Shown piece by piece: positions 6,342 to 13,062 of a stretch of 13,847 nucleotides of DNA (position 1 is the stretch's first letter; the number at the start of each line of letters is the position of its first letter). Origin of the DNA: CAXBYZ01 sp963980215 (lineage in GTDB: Bacteria; Patescibacteriota; Microgenomatia; UBA1400; CG1-02-47-37). The stretch is taken from NCBI GenBank assembly GCA_963980215.1, contig CAXBYZ010000022.1, positions 1-13,847 on the forward strand, in the 5' to 3' direction. The notes beneath the pieces are model-generated. The model ran no database searches and was not told the origin of the DNA. It was given only the letters and a program-made list of their open reading frames with translations. The position numbers were made by a program, and so were the translations under genes.

Positions 6342-7524
6342 TCGTGCTTTAAATCACTTTCACTTTCCTCGCTTGAAGAGAAAGCCAAGTGGTTTGCAAG
6401 CATTGATGATTAACTATCCTATTTACCAAGTGGCGGTAGGGATGATGGCTAGCTTTGGAGTTTTGTTTGTTTACTTGCTAGGAGAAGGAATGGTGGAGGG
6501 TTTGAAGTTGGTGGTGTTGTTTTTTGGTTTACAACGAGTAGTAGTGGCTTTAACGACACCAGTAGTAGCCAAAGTAATATCTAGGTTGGGTTTTAGGTGG
6601 ACGATACTGCTGAGCCTGGTGGCCATGATATTAAAGACCTTTGTGTTGATGCAAGTGAGCACAGTTAATTGGTGGTTATTGAGCTTAGCTTTGATCTTTG
6701 GTGGGATAGCTATAGCAGCATACTACACTAGTTATCATGGATTGTTTTTGACAGACAATGATGATTCTAAGATTGGGCAACAGATGGGATTGGTAACCAT
6801 GGTGGGGCGGATGGGAGTGATGATAGCCCCTTTGATTGCTGGACTACTTATCCAGAGTTTTTCGTATCATGCTATGTTTGTTTTGGCGATTGTTCTTTTG
6901 ATTTTATCTTCTTTGCCTTTGTTTTTAATGCCACATCATGATCATACAAATGAGAAGTTTGAGGTAAAAGAGGTGTTTAAACTATTAAGAAAGAAAGATG
7001 GATTTTTGGACTCGGCTATGTGGTGGCATTTTGAGAATGGTTTACAGTCTTTCTTTTGGCCGATTCTTTTATTTTCAATAATAGGATCTTTTGCTAAGTT
7101 TGGGATGATAGGGAGTGGAGTAATGATGGTGAATAGCTTGGCTGTGTTTTTGGCGGGAAAGGTTTATGATAAACGAAAGTTGAGGCGAGGCTATCCATTG
7201 TTTACAGGAGCGGTGGCTTTGAGTAATGTGGTTAGATACTCGAGTACAACAGCGGGAATGGGAATTGTGGCAGATGGTTTGAATCGATTAAGCAGTCCTT
7301 TTTGGTGGATGAAGATAAGAAGAAACTCTTTGCTTGATGGGGAAAAACATCCACCGATGGTGTTTGCCACTGCTTGGGAGTGGTCAGCTTGTATTGGGTA
7401 TATTGGGGCCTTGGTGGTGGGTTATTTAATATTGGTTTTTTCTAATGGCCAGTGGCAGTGGCTGATGGTGCCGGCGGTAGTGGCTAATGTGGTAGCAGGG
7501 GTAGGAGTGAGGAAAGATGAGTAG
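6328..7524 (+). CDS. Major facilitator superfamily-type transporter
   Basis: A 398-residue membrane protein with about eleven to twelve hydrophobic segments in two halves, split by a charged cytoplasmic loop near residues 205-225 (HHDHTNEKFEVKEVFKLLRKKD). RLGFRWTI after the second segment and AGKVYDKRKLRRGYPL in the second half are the short Arg/Lys loops expected between MFS helices 2-3 and 8-9. The substrate cannot be read from the sequence. GGAGG at 6314-6318, 9 nt before the ATG, is a good ribosome site. The start lies inside the pth end (14-nt overlap), so coupled expression is likely. It could be a drug/metabolite exporter or a paralogue of unknown role. Confidence 0.75.
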   Translation: MYSLDRALNHFHFPRLKRKPSGLQALMINYPIYQVAVGMMASFGVLFVYLLGEGMVEGLKLVVLFFGLQRVVVALTTPVVAKVISRLGFRWTILLSLVAMILKTFVLMQVSTVNWWLLSLALIFGGIAIAAYYTSYHGLFLTDNDDSKIGQQMGLVTMVGRMGVMIAPLIAGLLIQSFSYHAMFVLAIVLLILSSLPLFLMPHHDHTNEKFEVKEVFKLLRKKDGFLDSAMWWHFENGLQSFFWPILLFSIIGSFAKFGMIGSGVMMVNSLAVFLAGKVYDKRKLRRGYPLFTGAVALSNVVRYSSTTAGMGIVADGLNRLSSPFWWMKIRRNSLLDGEKHPPMVFATAWEWSACIGYIGALVVGYLILVFSNGQWQWLMVPAVVANVVAGVGVRKDE

Positions 7525-7530
7525 ATATAC

Positions 7531-7566
7531 TTATAGTTAATATACTTATGAGTATATTAACTATAA
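7531..7566. repeat. Perfect 16-4-16 palindrome before the ATPase/DUF234-like gene
   Basis: TTATAGTTAATATACT, the loop TATG, then the exact reverse complement AGTATATTAACTATAA. ATATACTTAT also repeats directly at 7525-7534 and 7540-7549. A perfect 16-bp arm is far beyond chance. It lies 6 nt after the transporter stop and 8 nt before a TATAAT. It may be an operator for the downstream gene or a strong hairpin at the transporter mRNA end; no T-run follows. Confidence 0.8.
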
Positions 7567-7574
7567 ATTTAGTG

Positions 7575-7580
7575 TATAAT
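7575..7580 (+). promoter_or_regulatory. -10 box of the ATPase/DUF234-like gene
   Basis: A perfect TATAAT, preceded directly by TG, ends 8 nt before the ATG at 7589, so the mRNA would have a leader of about 0-2 nt. The -35 position falls in the right arm of the palindrome (AGTATA at 7551-7556, 18-nt spacing), which does not match TTGACA. A repressor bound to the palindrome would therefore block the promoter. Confidence 0.6.
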
Positions 7581-7588
7581 TTGTAGGT

Positions 7589-9001
7589 ATGCAGATGAAA
7601 TTTATTAATAGAACTCAAGAACTAGCTAAACTTAATGAACTATGGGAACAACAAAACCCGCAGTTGGTGGTATTGTATGGTAAGCGTCGGGTAGGTAAAA
7701 CAGAACTAATTAAACAATTTATTAAGGATGGTAAAGGGGTGTACTTTCTTGCAGATAAACGCACCTTGAAAGATCAATTACTTGAATTTGCTCGTGTATT
7801 AGGGAATTATTTTGACGATGAATTTGTGGCTAAAAAAGGTTTTGACGATTGGCTTGAAGCATTTTTATACTTGAAACAAAAATCAAAAAATAGACAAATT
7901 GTTATTGCTCTAGATGAATATCCTTATCTAGTTGAGACAGATTCTGCAACTAGTTCGGTATTTCAAAAAATTTGGGATGAAATAATCAAAGAAACTAATA
8001 TTTATTTAATAATATGTGGCTCTAGTATAGCTATGATGGAGTCTCAAGTATTATCAGAAAAAGCTCCACTATATGGACGTAAAACTGGGTTGTTATTGAT
8101 TGAACCAATGAGCTATCAAGCCAGTAGGAAGTTTTTTCCTGAAACTTCGTTTGAAGAATTCATGAGTTTTTATAGTGTGACTGGAGGTATGCCGGCATAT
8201 ATGCAACAGTTTTCTCAATATAAATCAGCAGAGAAGGCAGTAGAGAGTCTTTGTTGGGACAAGCAAGGGTTGTATCATAATGAGGTTAATTTTGCCCTGA
8301 AACAAGAACTTCGTACTCCCAACAACTACTTTGCTATTCTTAAGGCAATTGCTTGGGGTAAAACACAAATAGGTGAAATTGCCAACTATTCTGGGCTTGA
8401 GCCTCAACTAGTGAATAAATACATGGATACTTTAATTAACTTGCAGTTTGTGCGACGAGAAGTACCAGTAACTGAGGATAAGCCACACAAATCTCGTAAA
8501 GGTATTTATATATTGACTGAAAATTTTGTCCGATTTTGGTTTCAATACGTGTACATGTATACCAGTGATTTAGAGATTGGGAGTTTTTCTCAAGCTAGTA
8601 AGAGGTTTAAAAAATTTGGTAATGCTTTAGAAGCAATTGCTTACGAAGATGTTGCTAGAGCTCACATTAAAACATTATCTACTAAACTTTTTCCTTTTGA
8701 TAAAATTGGTAGATATTGGGATTCAAGTGTTGAAGTAGATGGAGTAGGTTTTAATCATGATGAGAGAAAAATAGTTTTTATGGAAGCTAAGTGGTCTCGT
8801 TCTCTTCAGGGTATGAGAGCTTTGAATAAGCTTAGACAGAAAGCGAAGCTGGTGTCATGGATGATTGATGATAGACAGGAGTTTTTTGTGATTTATTCAA
8901 AATCTGGATTTACTAATGCTTTGCTTGATTTAAGCACTAGAAAAGATAATTTACTTCTGGTGCATCAAGATAAAATAATTATGAGTGGAGGTCTACTATG
9001 A
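7589..9001 (+). CDS. Archaeal-type P-loop ATPase with DUF234-like C-terminus
   Basis: A 470-residue protein. After FINRTQELAKL comes Walker A GKRRVGKTEL (31-40), Walker B IVIALDEYPYL (104-114), the sensor-like IICGSS (141-146) and TGGMPAY (198-204), then a winged-helix-like segment (about 245-310). The C-terminal VEVDGV (381-386) and VFMEAKW (396-402) have the E-x-D...E-x-K layout of PD-(D/E)xK-like folds found in DUF234. This family is widespread in archaea and candidate phyla, is often mobile and has no settled role; a STAND-like sensor or nuclease is possible. Its composition is less G-skewed than the flanking genes, suggesting transfer. A small unknown gene overlaps its stop (ATGA). A second in-frame ATG lies at 7595. 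Confidence 0.87.
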   Translation: MQMKFINRTQELAKLNELWEQQNPQLVVLYGKRRVGKTELIKQFIKDGKGVYFLADKRTLKDQLLEFARVLGNYFDDEFVAKKGFDDWLEAFLYLKQKSKNRQIVIALDEYPYLVETDSATSSVFQKIWDEIIKETNIYLIICGSSIAMMESQVLSEKAPLYGRKTGLLLIEPMSYQASRKFFPETSFEEFMSFYSVTGGMPAYMQQFSQYKSAEKAVESLCWDKQGLYHNEVNFALKQELRTPNNYFAILKAIAWGKTQIGEIANYSGLEPQLVNKYMDTLINLQFVRREVPVTEDKPHKSRKGIYILTENFVRFWFQYVYMYTSDLEIGSFSQASKRFKKFGNALEAIAYEDVARAHIKTLSTKLFPFDKIGRYWDSSVEVDGVGFNHDERKIVFMEAKWSRSLQGMRALNKLRQKAKLVSWMIDDRQEFFVIYSKSGFTNALLDLSTRKDNLLLVHQDKIIMSGGLL

Positions 9002-9291
9002 AGAAGCAGTTGAAATCGATAGGAGATGTTTTAAAGAATTATGAGGTGGATGATAAGAATAAGTATGTCTCGAGAGAGTTTCAGGATTATGGATATCGAT
9101 TAGCTGAAGCCATGAATGATGTAGCTCATACCTCTTTGTATATTAAGCTAGCTAAAGACTATCCCAGAGGACTACTGGAACAAGCCAAAAGTTTTGTTCA
9201 TGATGCTTTAAATGTGCGAAGCAAGCCAAAGCTATTTATGTGGAAGGTAAAGCAGTTGAGGGATGAAAAGAAGGAAAATGAAGAAAGTTAG
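8998..9291 (+). CDS. Small hypothetical protein coupled to the ATPase
   Basis: A 97-residue soluble protein rich in Lys, Glu and Asp. Notable stretches are DYGYRLAEAMND (31-42), SLYIKLAKDYPRGLLEQAKSF (given in part) and NVRSKPKLFMWKVKQL (72-87), suggesting a mostly helical fold. I do not recognise a family. Its ATG overlaps the ATPase stop as ATGA, so the two are very likely translated together, perhaps as partners. Its 3' end overlaps the acylphosphatase gene by 14 nt. No membrane segment, cysteine or metal motif is visible. Confidence 0.7.
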   Translation: MKKQLKSIGDVLKNYEVDDKNKYVSREFQDYGYRLAEAMNDVAHTSLYIKLAKDYPRGLLEQAKSFVHDALNVRSKPKLFMWKVKQLRDEKKENEES

Positions 9292-9523
9292 AGTAGTAAT
9301 TTTTGGGCGAGTGCAGGGGGTGGGGTTTAGAAATTGGGTAAAGAGAGGGATGAAGAAACATAAAGTAGAAGGGAGGGTGTGGAATAACGATGATGGGACG
9401 GTGGGGGCGGAGTTTGAAGGAGAAGCTGAGGAGTTAGAGATGATGATGGAGAGGTGCAAGAAAGGTTCACCATTAGCAAGAGTGGGAGGGGTTCGCCTCC
9501 TAAAATCTGCAAAGATTTCTTGA
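9278..9523 (+). CDS. acyP: Acylphosphatase with a repeat-derived C-terminus
   Basis: A small enzyme that hydrolyses acyl phosphates. The signature VVIFGRVQGVGFRNWV (near residues 5-20) holds the phosphate-binding loop and catalytic Arg, and VWNNDDGTVGAEFEGE holds the catalytic Asn. GSPLARV matches the normal approach to the last strand. The usual final strand (an F-x-I ending) is missing: after ARV the protein reads GGVRLLKSAKIS and stops inside structured repeat copy B. Loss of that edge strand may affect stability. I chose the ATG at 9278 because AAGGA (9271-9275) precedes it and the result begins like the family; an ATG at 9263 would add five residues. Confidence 0.85.
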   Translation: MKKVRVVIFGRVQGVGFRNWVKRGMKKHKVEGRVWNNDDGTVGAEFEGEAEELEMMMERCKKGSPLARVGGVRLLKSAKIS

Positions 9524-9556
9524 GTAAAGGGTGTTCACCCCTTGCGGCTATTAATA
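9484..9556 (+). repeat. Structured 3'-end repeat, copy B
   Basis: It has the same architecture as copy A: a GGAGG/CCTCC hairpin around GGTTCG, then AAATCT-GCAA-AGATTT (9503-9518, a GNRA-type tetraloop), then CTTGAGT, a third hairpin with a GTTC loop (9526-9543), and GCTATTAATA (9547-9556). Against copy A, stem pairs change together (G-C to A-T and A-T to G-C), with one A-C mismatch. It encodes the acylphosphatase tail and stop in the same frame that copy A uses for ung. Confidence 0.75.
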
Positions 9557-9571
9557 AGGGGCATATATAAT
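9542..9571 (+). promoter_or_regulatory. Promoter of the small membrane-protein gene (leaderless)
   Basis: TATAAT (9566-9571) is perfect and ends 6 nt before the ATG at 9578, placing the start on the A of the ATG. TTGCGG (9542-9547) at 18-nt spacing is the best -35, and it lies inside repeat copy B. Confidence 0.55.
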
Positions 9572-9577
9572 TTATTT

Positions 9578-10045
9578 ATGTTTTGGAATGTTGTTGGTTT
9601 AGTTATTGGAGGCGGATTGGGGTGGGGGTTTCCTTTTTTGGATGTGGTGGCATATATTTATATTCTTCATCCAGAAACTCAGGTGGCTCAGGTGGTTGGT
9701 TATCAGATTAAATCAAGACAGTTACGCCAAGCTTTTGACACCATAAAAAGAAGGCAAGGAGAGCTGGAGAAATTGACTACCAGAAGTGCTTTGTTTCAAG
9801 TGGTGTGGGTGGTGTTGGCTGTATTTACAGTAACTTCGGTGCCTAATTGGTTTGGTAAAGCCCTGGTGATGGGTTTGGGTTTAAGGATTTTGGTGGATGA
9901 GTGGAGATTGTGGTTTAAAGATAAAGATAAATTAAAAAAACAGTTGTTTTGGCAGATTAAGCGGGAGATTTCTATAGATGAACTTAAGTGGTATATGTAT
10001 GTGATGACTGGAATTTATCTTGGTTTGGTGTGGTTTTTGGTGTGA
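9578..10045 (+). CDS. Hypothetical membrane protein
   Basis: A 155-residue protein with about four hydrophobic segments: near residues 3-30, 72-85, 89-100 and 137-155. A cytoplasmic-looking charged stretch lies at about 40-68 (QIKSRQLRQAFDTIKRRQGEL) and another at 108-133 (WRLWFKDKDKLKKQLF). I do not recognise a family. The start was moved from an upstream TTG to the ATG at 9578 because a perfect -10 box is placed at leaderless distance. It is followed after 4 nt by lgt, so the two share a transcript. A role in envelope biology is only an inference from that neighbour. Confidence 0.7.
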   Translation: MFWNVVGLVIGGGLGWGFPFLDVVAYIYILHPETQVAQVVGYQIKSRQLRQAFDTIKRRQGELEKLTTRSALFQVVWVVLAVFTVTSVPNWFGKALVMGLGLRILVDEWRLWFKDKDKLKKQLFWQIKREISIDELKWYMYVMTGIYLGLVWFLV

Positions 10046-10049
10046 GATT

Positions 10050-10802
10050 ATGATTACATTGGGACCGCTTACTTTTCATCTTTATGGCTTGCTGATTGGC
10101 TTGGGGGTTTTTGTAGGAGCTGTAGTGGCCTCTAGGGTAGCACAAGTTAAGCTTGATGATGTGTTTGATTCTTTGGTGTGGGTAGTTGGTTTTGGTTTGG
10201 TGGGGGCTAGGCTTTATCATGTTGTTGATTTGTGGAGCTATTACTCTGTTCATGTAAATGAGATAGTGATGGTGTGGCGAGGAGGGATGGGGATATTTGG
10301 AGGGATAGTGGGAGGAGTGTTGGGAGCATGGTTTTACTCGAGAAAACGGGAGGAACGGTTCCTACTGTTTTTGGATGTGGGGGGGTTGGGGTTGCCGATT
10401 GGTCAGGCGATTGGGCGATGGGGGAATTATTTTAACCAAGAGCTTTATGGTAAGCCGACTAACTTGCCTTGGGGAATATTTATTAAACCAGAGAATAGAT
10501 TACTGGATGTGATTGAGTTTGAGAAATTTCATCCTTTGTTTTTGTATGAGAGCTTTGGATCGGTGATAATATTCTTGATATTATGGTGGTTGGTAAAAAC
10601 CAAAAAAGTGAAGGTGAGGAAGGGGAAATTATTTTTTTGGTATTTGGGATTGTATGGTTTGGTGAGGTTTTTCTTGGAGTTTTTGAAGATAGAAGTTTGG
10701 ATGATAAATGGTGTTAATGTAGCTCAAGGAGTGAGTTTGGGGCTAATACTATTGAGCTTGACAGTCTTGAAGTATAACGAGATAATTCCTGTTGATGACT
10801 AG
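10050..10802 (+). CDS. lgt: Prolipoprotein diacylglyceryl transferase
   Basis: A 250-residue inner-membrane enzyme that moves diacylglycerol from phosphatidylglycerol onto the lipobox cysteine of prolipoproteins. The N-terminus MITLGPLTFHLYGLLIG has the conserved early HLYG. GGMGIFGGIVGG (78-89) and the Lgt signature GRWGNYFNQELYG (122-134) follow, and HPLFLYES (161-168) is also conserved. Seven or so membrane segments are visible and the length is normal for the family. The ATG at 10050 gives a family-like start; an upstream GTG would add ten odd residues. It overlaps pyrH by 8 nt and follows the small membrane protein by 4 nt. Confidence 0.96.
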   Translation: MITLGPLTFHLYGLLIGLGVFVGAVVASRVAQVKLDDVFDSLVWVVGFGLVGARLYHVVDLWSYYSVHVNEIVMVWRGGMGIFGGIVGGVLGAWFYSRKREERFLLFLDVGGLGLPIGQAIGRWGNYFNQELYGKPTNLPWGIFIKPENRLLDVIEFEKFHPLFLYESFGSVIIFLILWWLVKTKKVKVRKGKLFFWYLGLYGLVRFFLEFLKIEVWMINGVNVAQGVSLGLILLSLTVLKYNEIIPVDD

Positions 10803-11514
10803 TACTCAGCCACAAACGTTTACACTTTCGCTTGGAGGATCGGTTTTTGCTCCAAATGGAGACAAGTCAAGTATTGATATTGAGTATCTCAAGAGTTTTG
10901 AGCAGTTTATAAGAAAACAAATCGCCGAAAAAAATAGGCGATTTTTTATTATCACTGGCGGGGGATATACGGCTCGGCAGTATCGAGATGCGGCAGTGGA
11001 AGCGGCTGGAAGTGATTTGACTAACGAGGACTTGGATTGGTTGGGAACTCACGCTACTAGATTGAATGCTCATTTGCTGAGAACCATCTTTCGAGATGTG
11101 GCTTACCCTTGGATATTAAAACACTATGATATGGTGGATAAAAAAGCGGAAGATTATTCGGTGGTAGTGGGTGGAGGCTGGAAACCGGGTTGGTCTTCTG
11201 ACTACTGTGCGGTTAACGCGGCGGTGGATTATAAAGCGAAGTTATTGTTGAATTTATCTAATATTGATATGGTTTATGATAAAGACCCTAATAAGTTTGA
11301 TGACTCCAAGGGGATTGCTAAGATGGCTTGGAGGGATTTGATTGGGATTGTGGGAACAGAGTGGAAGCCAGGTTTAAACTCGCCGTTTGATCCGATTGCT
11401 TCAAAGATTGCTATGGAAAAAAAGCTAAAGGTAGTGATTTGTAATGGCCATAACTTGGATAATGTGGCTAAGATTCTTGATGGGGAAGAGTTTGTGGGAA
11501 CGACGATAGAGTAG
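10795..11514 (+). CDS. pyrH: UMP kinase, archaeal-type amino acid kinase family
   Basis: A 239-residue kinase that phosphorylates UMP to UDP. TLSLGGSVF (10-18) is the phosphate-binding start in the archaeal form, FIITGGGYTARQY follows, then GTHATRLNAHLL, GGGWKPGWSSDYCAV and LLNLSNIDMVYDKDP, the nucleotide-binding end of the family. These match the archaeal-type UMP kinase rather than the usual bacterial PyrH. The start overlaps lgt by 8 nt. The gene ends 2 nt before the end of a convergent gene, with no terminator between them. A stem followed by a T-run lies about 125 nt into the frame (10919-10946). Another amino acid kinase is possible but less likely. Confidence 0.82.
   Translation: MTSTQPQTFTLSLGGSVFAPNGDKSSIDIEYLKSFEQFIRKQIAEKNRRFFIITGGGYTARQYRDAAVEAAGSDLTNEDLDWLGTHATRLNAHLLRTIFRDVAYPWILKHYDMVDKKAEDYSVVVGGGWKPGWSSDYCAVNAAVDYKAKLLLNLSNIDMVYDKDPNKFDDSKGIAKMAWRDLIGIVGTEWKPGLNSPFDPIASKIAMEKKLKVVICNGHNLDNVAKILDGEEFVGTTIE
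10919..10946 (+). other. Terminator-like hairpin inside pyrH
   Basis: The 8-bp stem AAATCGCC/GGCGATTT (10919-10926 and 10937-10944) with the A-rich loop GAAAAAAATA is followed by a run of T to 10946. This is the form of an intrinsic terminator, but it lies within the coding region. It may be chance, an attenuator, or another palindromic insertion, since it encodes IAEKNRRFFI in a variable part of the family. Confidence 0.25.
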
Positions 11515-11516
11515 GG

Positions 11517-11905
11517 TTAGTTAATAAGGAGATAGCCTTGGCCTCGTTTGGTGTGGATGAGCTGGTGGTTGATGCCGGAGAGAGTGATTTTTTTCCTGAT
11601 GTTTTCGATGAGTTTGGAGAGGGCGTAGAGGGAGAATTTTTGATCGGTTTGGTCTTGCCAAACGATATCGGCGGCTTGGTCGAAAGTGACTAGTTGATTT
11701 TTTGTTTGAATCAGTAGAGTCAGAAGTCTTTTGAGTAGGGGAGATCGGGAAAATAGATAGTGCGAGGATGGTGGGTTACTAAAGTGGGAGTGATGTAAAA
11801 ATTGGTGGAAGAGTGATCTTCAAAAGAGATGGATTTAGCCAAGAAACAGAGGTACTCTGCCTGTTTGGCTAGATCGTTGGTAATAAAATTGACTGTTGGT
11901 TTCAT
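11517..11905 (-). pseudogene. OmpR/PhoB-type winged-helix regulator, split by a -1 frameshift
   Basis: On the minus strand ATG (11905-11903) opens MKPTVNFITNDLAKQAEYL and runs to a stop at 11720. Another frame runs from about 11750 to TAA (11519-11517) and encodes a clear OmpR-type winged helix: LLKRLLTLLIQTKNQLVTF, ALSKLIENIRKKI (recognition helix region), then IHTKRGQGYLL, the conserved wing. The two frames join if one base is added to a four-A run (11750-11753; T on the sense strand), giving about 129 residues with no receiver domain. The total of 389 nt is one short of a whole frame. Possible explanations are a sequencing indel, a true pseudogene or programmed/transcriptional slippage. 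It converges on pyrH with a 2-nt gap. Its sense strand is C-rich, so the skew follows the replication strand. Confidence 0.75.
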
Positions 11906-11927
11906 ACTCAAGATAAACTCAAGATAA
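11906..11927. repeat. Tandem 11-bp direct repeat before the winged-helix gene
   Basis: ACTCAAGATAA occurs twice with no gap (11906-11916 and 11917-11927), ending directly at the minus-strand ATG. On the sense strand it is TTATCTTGAGT twice. OmpR/PhoB proteins bind tandem half-sites spaced 11 bp, so this is a likely autoregulatory operator for the adjacent gene. Confidence 0.6.
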
Positions 11928-11931
11928 TTTT

Positions 11932-11959
11932 TTGATATGGGTTATTATACCCTATAATA
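11932..11959. promoter_or_regulatory. Divergent overlapping -10 boxes in a perfect palindrome
   Basis: TATTATA, CCC, TATAATA (11943-11959) is a perfect 7-3-7 palindrome that holds a TATAAT on each strand (11953-11958 forward; complement of 11944-11949 reverse). TTGATA (11932-11937) is a forward -35 with a short 15-nt spacer. The forward gene also has the ribosome site AGGGGAG (11967-11973). The two -10 boxes overlap so closely that the two directions should compete. Confidence 0.55.
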
Positions 11960-11977
11960 TCAAGTTAGGGGAGATAT

Positions 11978-12535
11978 ATGATAAAAAGAAAATCAATGCC
12001 TGAATTTGAGAAGGGTAGGCAAGTAGCGATTGTAAAAATGGCGGAAGAATATGAAAATTTTCCTGAAGATTGGGTGGAAACTTTTCCAACTATTATGGTT
12101 GAGGCAGTAAATACCACAATTCAATTATTACAAGCAAGGAGTGATTTTCAGGAAGCTTTCGAAAGTGCGGTAATAGCGTCTAATCTTGAAGAAGCAGTAG
12201 AAGATCACAAGGCAGGATATAAAACGGTAAACCAAGGCTGGTTACTATATCAACTTGACAAGTTGCTTGAGCAATCAGAGACGGTAGCTCAGTGTGAGGA
12301 AGGGTATACAAAAGCCTTTCGGGATTTACCTGAAGACTGGATTAACCTAGAAGGTTCAAAATATGTTAGACAATCATTTGAGTGGAGGAGGTGTGATTTG
12401 GGATATCGCAGTAATAGGCGGGCGGTAGATTCGGATGTAAGAGGTAGTGATTTTGGAATTACAATTGATGCTTTTGGATCATTTGTGGGTGCTTTGATTT
12501 CTGATGTTTCGGGTGAAAACGTGGGGCATACTTAA
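11978..12535 (+). CDS. Hypothetical acidic protein with two PEDW motifs
   Basis: A 185-residue soluble protein that I do not recognise. FPEDWVETFPTIMVEAVNTT (about 28-47) and LPEDWINLEG (about 117-126) share a PEDW core, suggesting an internal duplication. The N-terminal part looks helical, and the C-terminal part has many Ser, Gly and Asp residues. A ribosome site AGGGGAG lies 4 nt before the ATG, and a shared palindromic promoter drives the winged-helix gene the other way, so regulation by that protein is plausible. Composition is less G-skewed than the neighbours. No catalytic motif or membrane segment is visible. Confidence 0.65.
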   Translation: MIKRKSMPEFEKGRQVAIVKMAEEYENFPEDWVETFPTIMVEAVNTTIQLLQARSDFQEAFESAVIASNLEEAVEDHKAGYKTVNQGWLLYQLDKLLEQSETVAQCEEGYTKAFRDLPEDWINLEGSKYVRQSFEWRRCDLGYRSNRRAVDSDVRGSDFGITIDAFGSFVGALISDVSGENVGHT

Positions 12536-12568
12536 ATAAGACGCTACAATTTATGGATGAAGCGGTTT

Positions 12569-12603
12569 TTGACGAATGATATTCATCATTTGACTATTGG
12601 TAA
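12569..12603 (+). repeat. Possible degenerate third copy of the structured repeat
   Basis: TTGAC, then a 7-bp stem GAATGAT/ATCATTT (last pair G-U) with the same ATTC loop as copy A, then GACTATTGGTAA resembling GCTATTAATA. Upstream, GTGGGGCATACTTAAATAAG at the end of the previous gene also resembles the start of copy A (GTGGGCATTC...TAAATAAG). It lacks a clear first hairpin. Confidence 0.35.
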
Positions 12604-12607
12604 AAGT

Positions 12608-12616
12608 TGGTAAGAT
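12608..12616 (+). promoter_or_regulatory. Extended -10 box of the second winged-helix gene
   Basis: TGGTAAGAT fits TGnTAnnAT and ends 5 nt before the ATG at 12622, predicting a leaderless mRNA. TTGACT (12590-12595) is a candidate -35 with a short 15-nt spacer, and it overlaps the third repeat hairpin. Confidence 0.4.
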
Positions 12617-12621
12617 AGGGT

Positions 12622-13062
12622 ATGAGTGAAAAGATGGAAGTACCAATTTTAAGTGAGGTGGAAGAAGCGGTTAATTGGAGAGAAGAACTTGGTTATACTG
12701 TAAAACAAAAAAATAGAAATAAGTATGCCGTCATAATTGGAGGAAAGCGTTTGGAATTTAGTAGTACTAGTAACAAGTTATTTCAAGAATTGGTGGATGG
12801 GGGGGTTAGAATTTACTCGCCGAATGAAATATATCAGTTTACGAAATTGTTGACTAATACTACGATGGGTGTGGTGGGAATGAGAGCAACCAAACTAATA
12901 GAACAGTTAGAACAAGTGTTTGGCGAGGATCAGAAATTATTGGTAAAAGAAAAATTACCAGAAGGCCATCCAGATATAAAAGGAAGGAGAAAAAGGGGTT
13001 ATAAATGGAATCCGGAGTGGTTGGTGAAGAGGATGAAGGAGGACGGGGTTGACAAAGGGTAG
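12622..13062 (+). CDS. Winged-helix-like DNA-binding protein
   Basis: A 146-residue protein whose middle part resembles an OmpR-type DNA-binding domain. YAVIIGGKRLEF (about 35-46) is the leading sheet, NKLFQELVDG the first helix, SPNEIYQFTKLL the second, VVGMRATKLIEQLEQVFG the recognition helix, and RRKRGYKWNPEWL (about 122-134) the wing with its RGY. No receiver domain precedes it. The N-terminal SEVEEAVNWREELGY is helical and unassigned. It lies beside a frameshifted gene of the same fold and before the CsoR-like gene, so it may be a small transcription factor. Similarity was judged by eye only. Confidence 0.55.
   Translation: MSEKMEVPILSEVEEAVNWREELGYTVKQKNRNKYAVIIGGKRLEFSSTSNKLFQELVDGGVRIYSPNEIYQFTKLLTNTTMGVVGMRATKLIEQLEQVFGEDQKLLVKEKLPEGHPDIKGRRKRGYKWNPEWLVKRMKEDGVDKG

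Noticed and set aside
10020..10049. Upstream GTG start for lgt
   Set aside because: It adds ten atypical residues and overlaps the previous gene; the ATG at 10050 gives a normal Lgt N-terminus.
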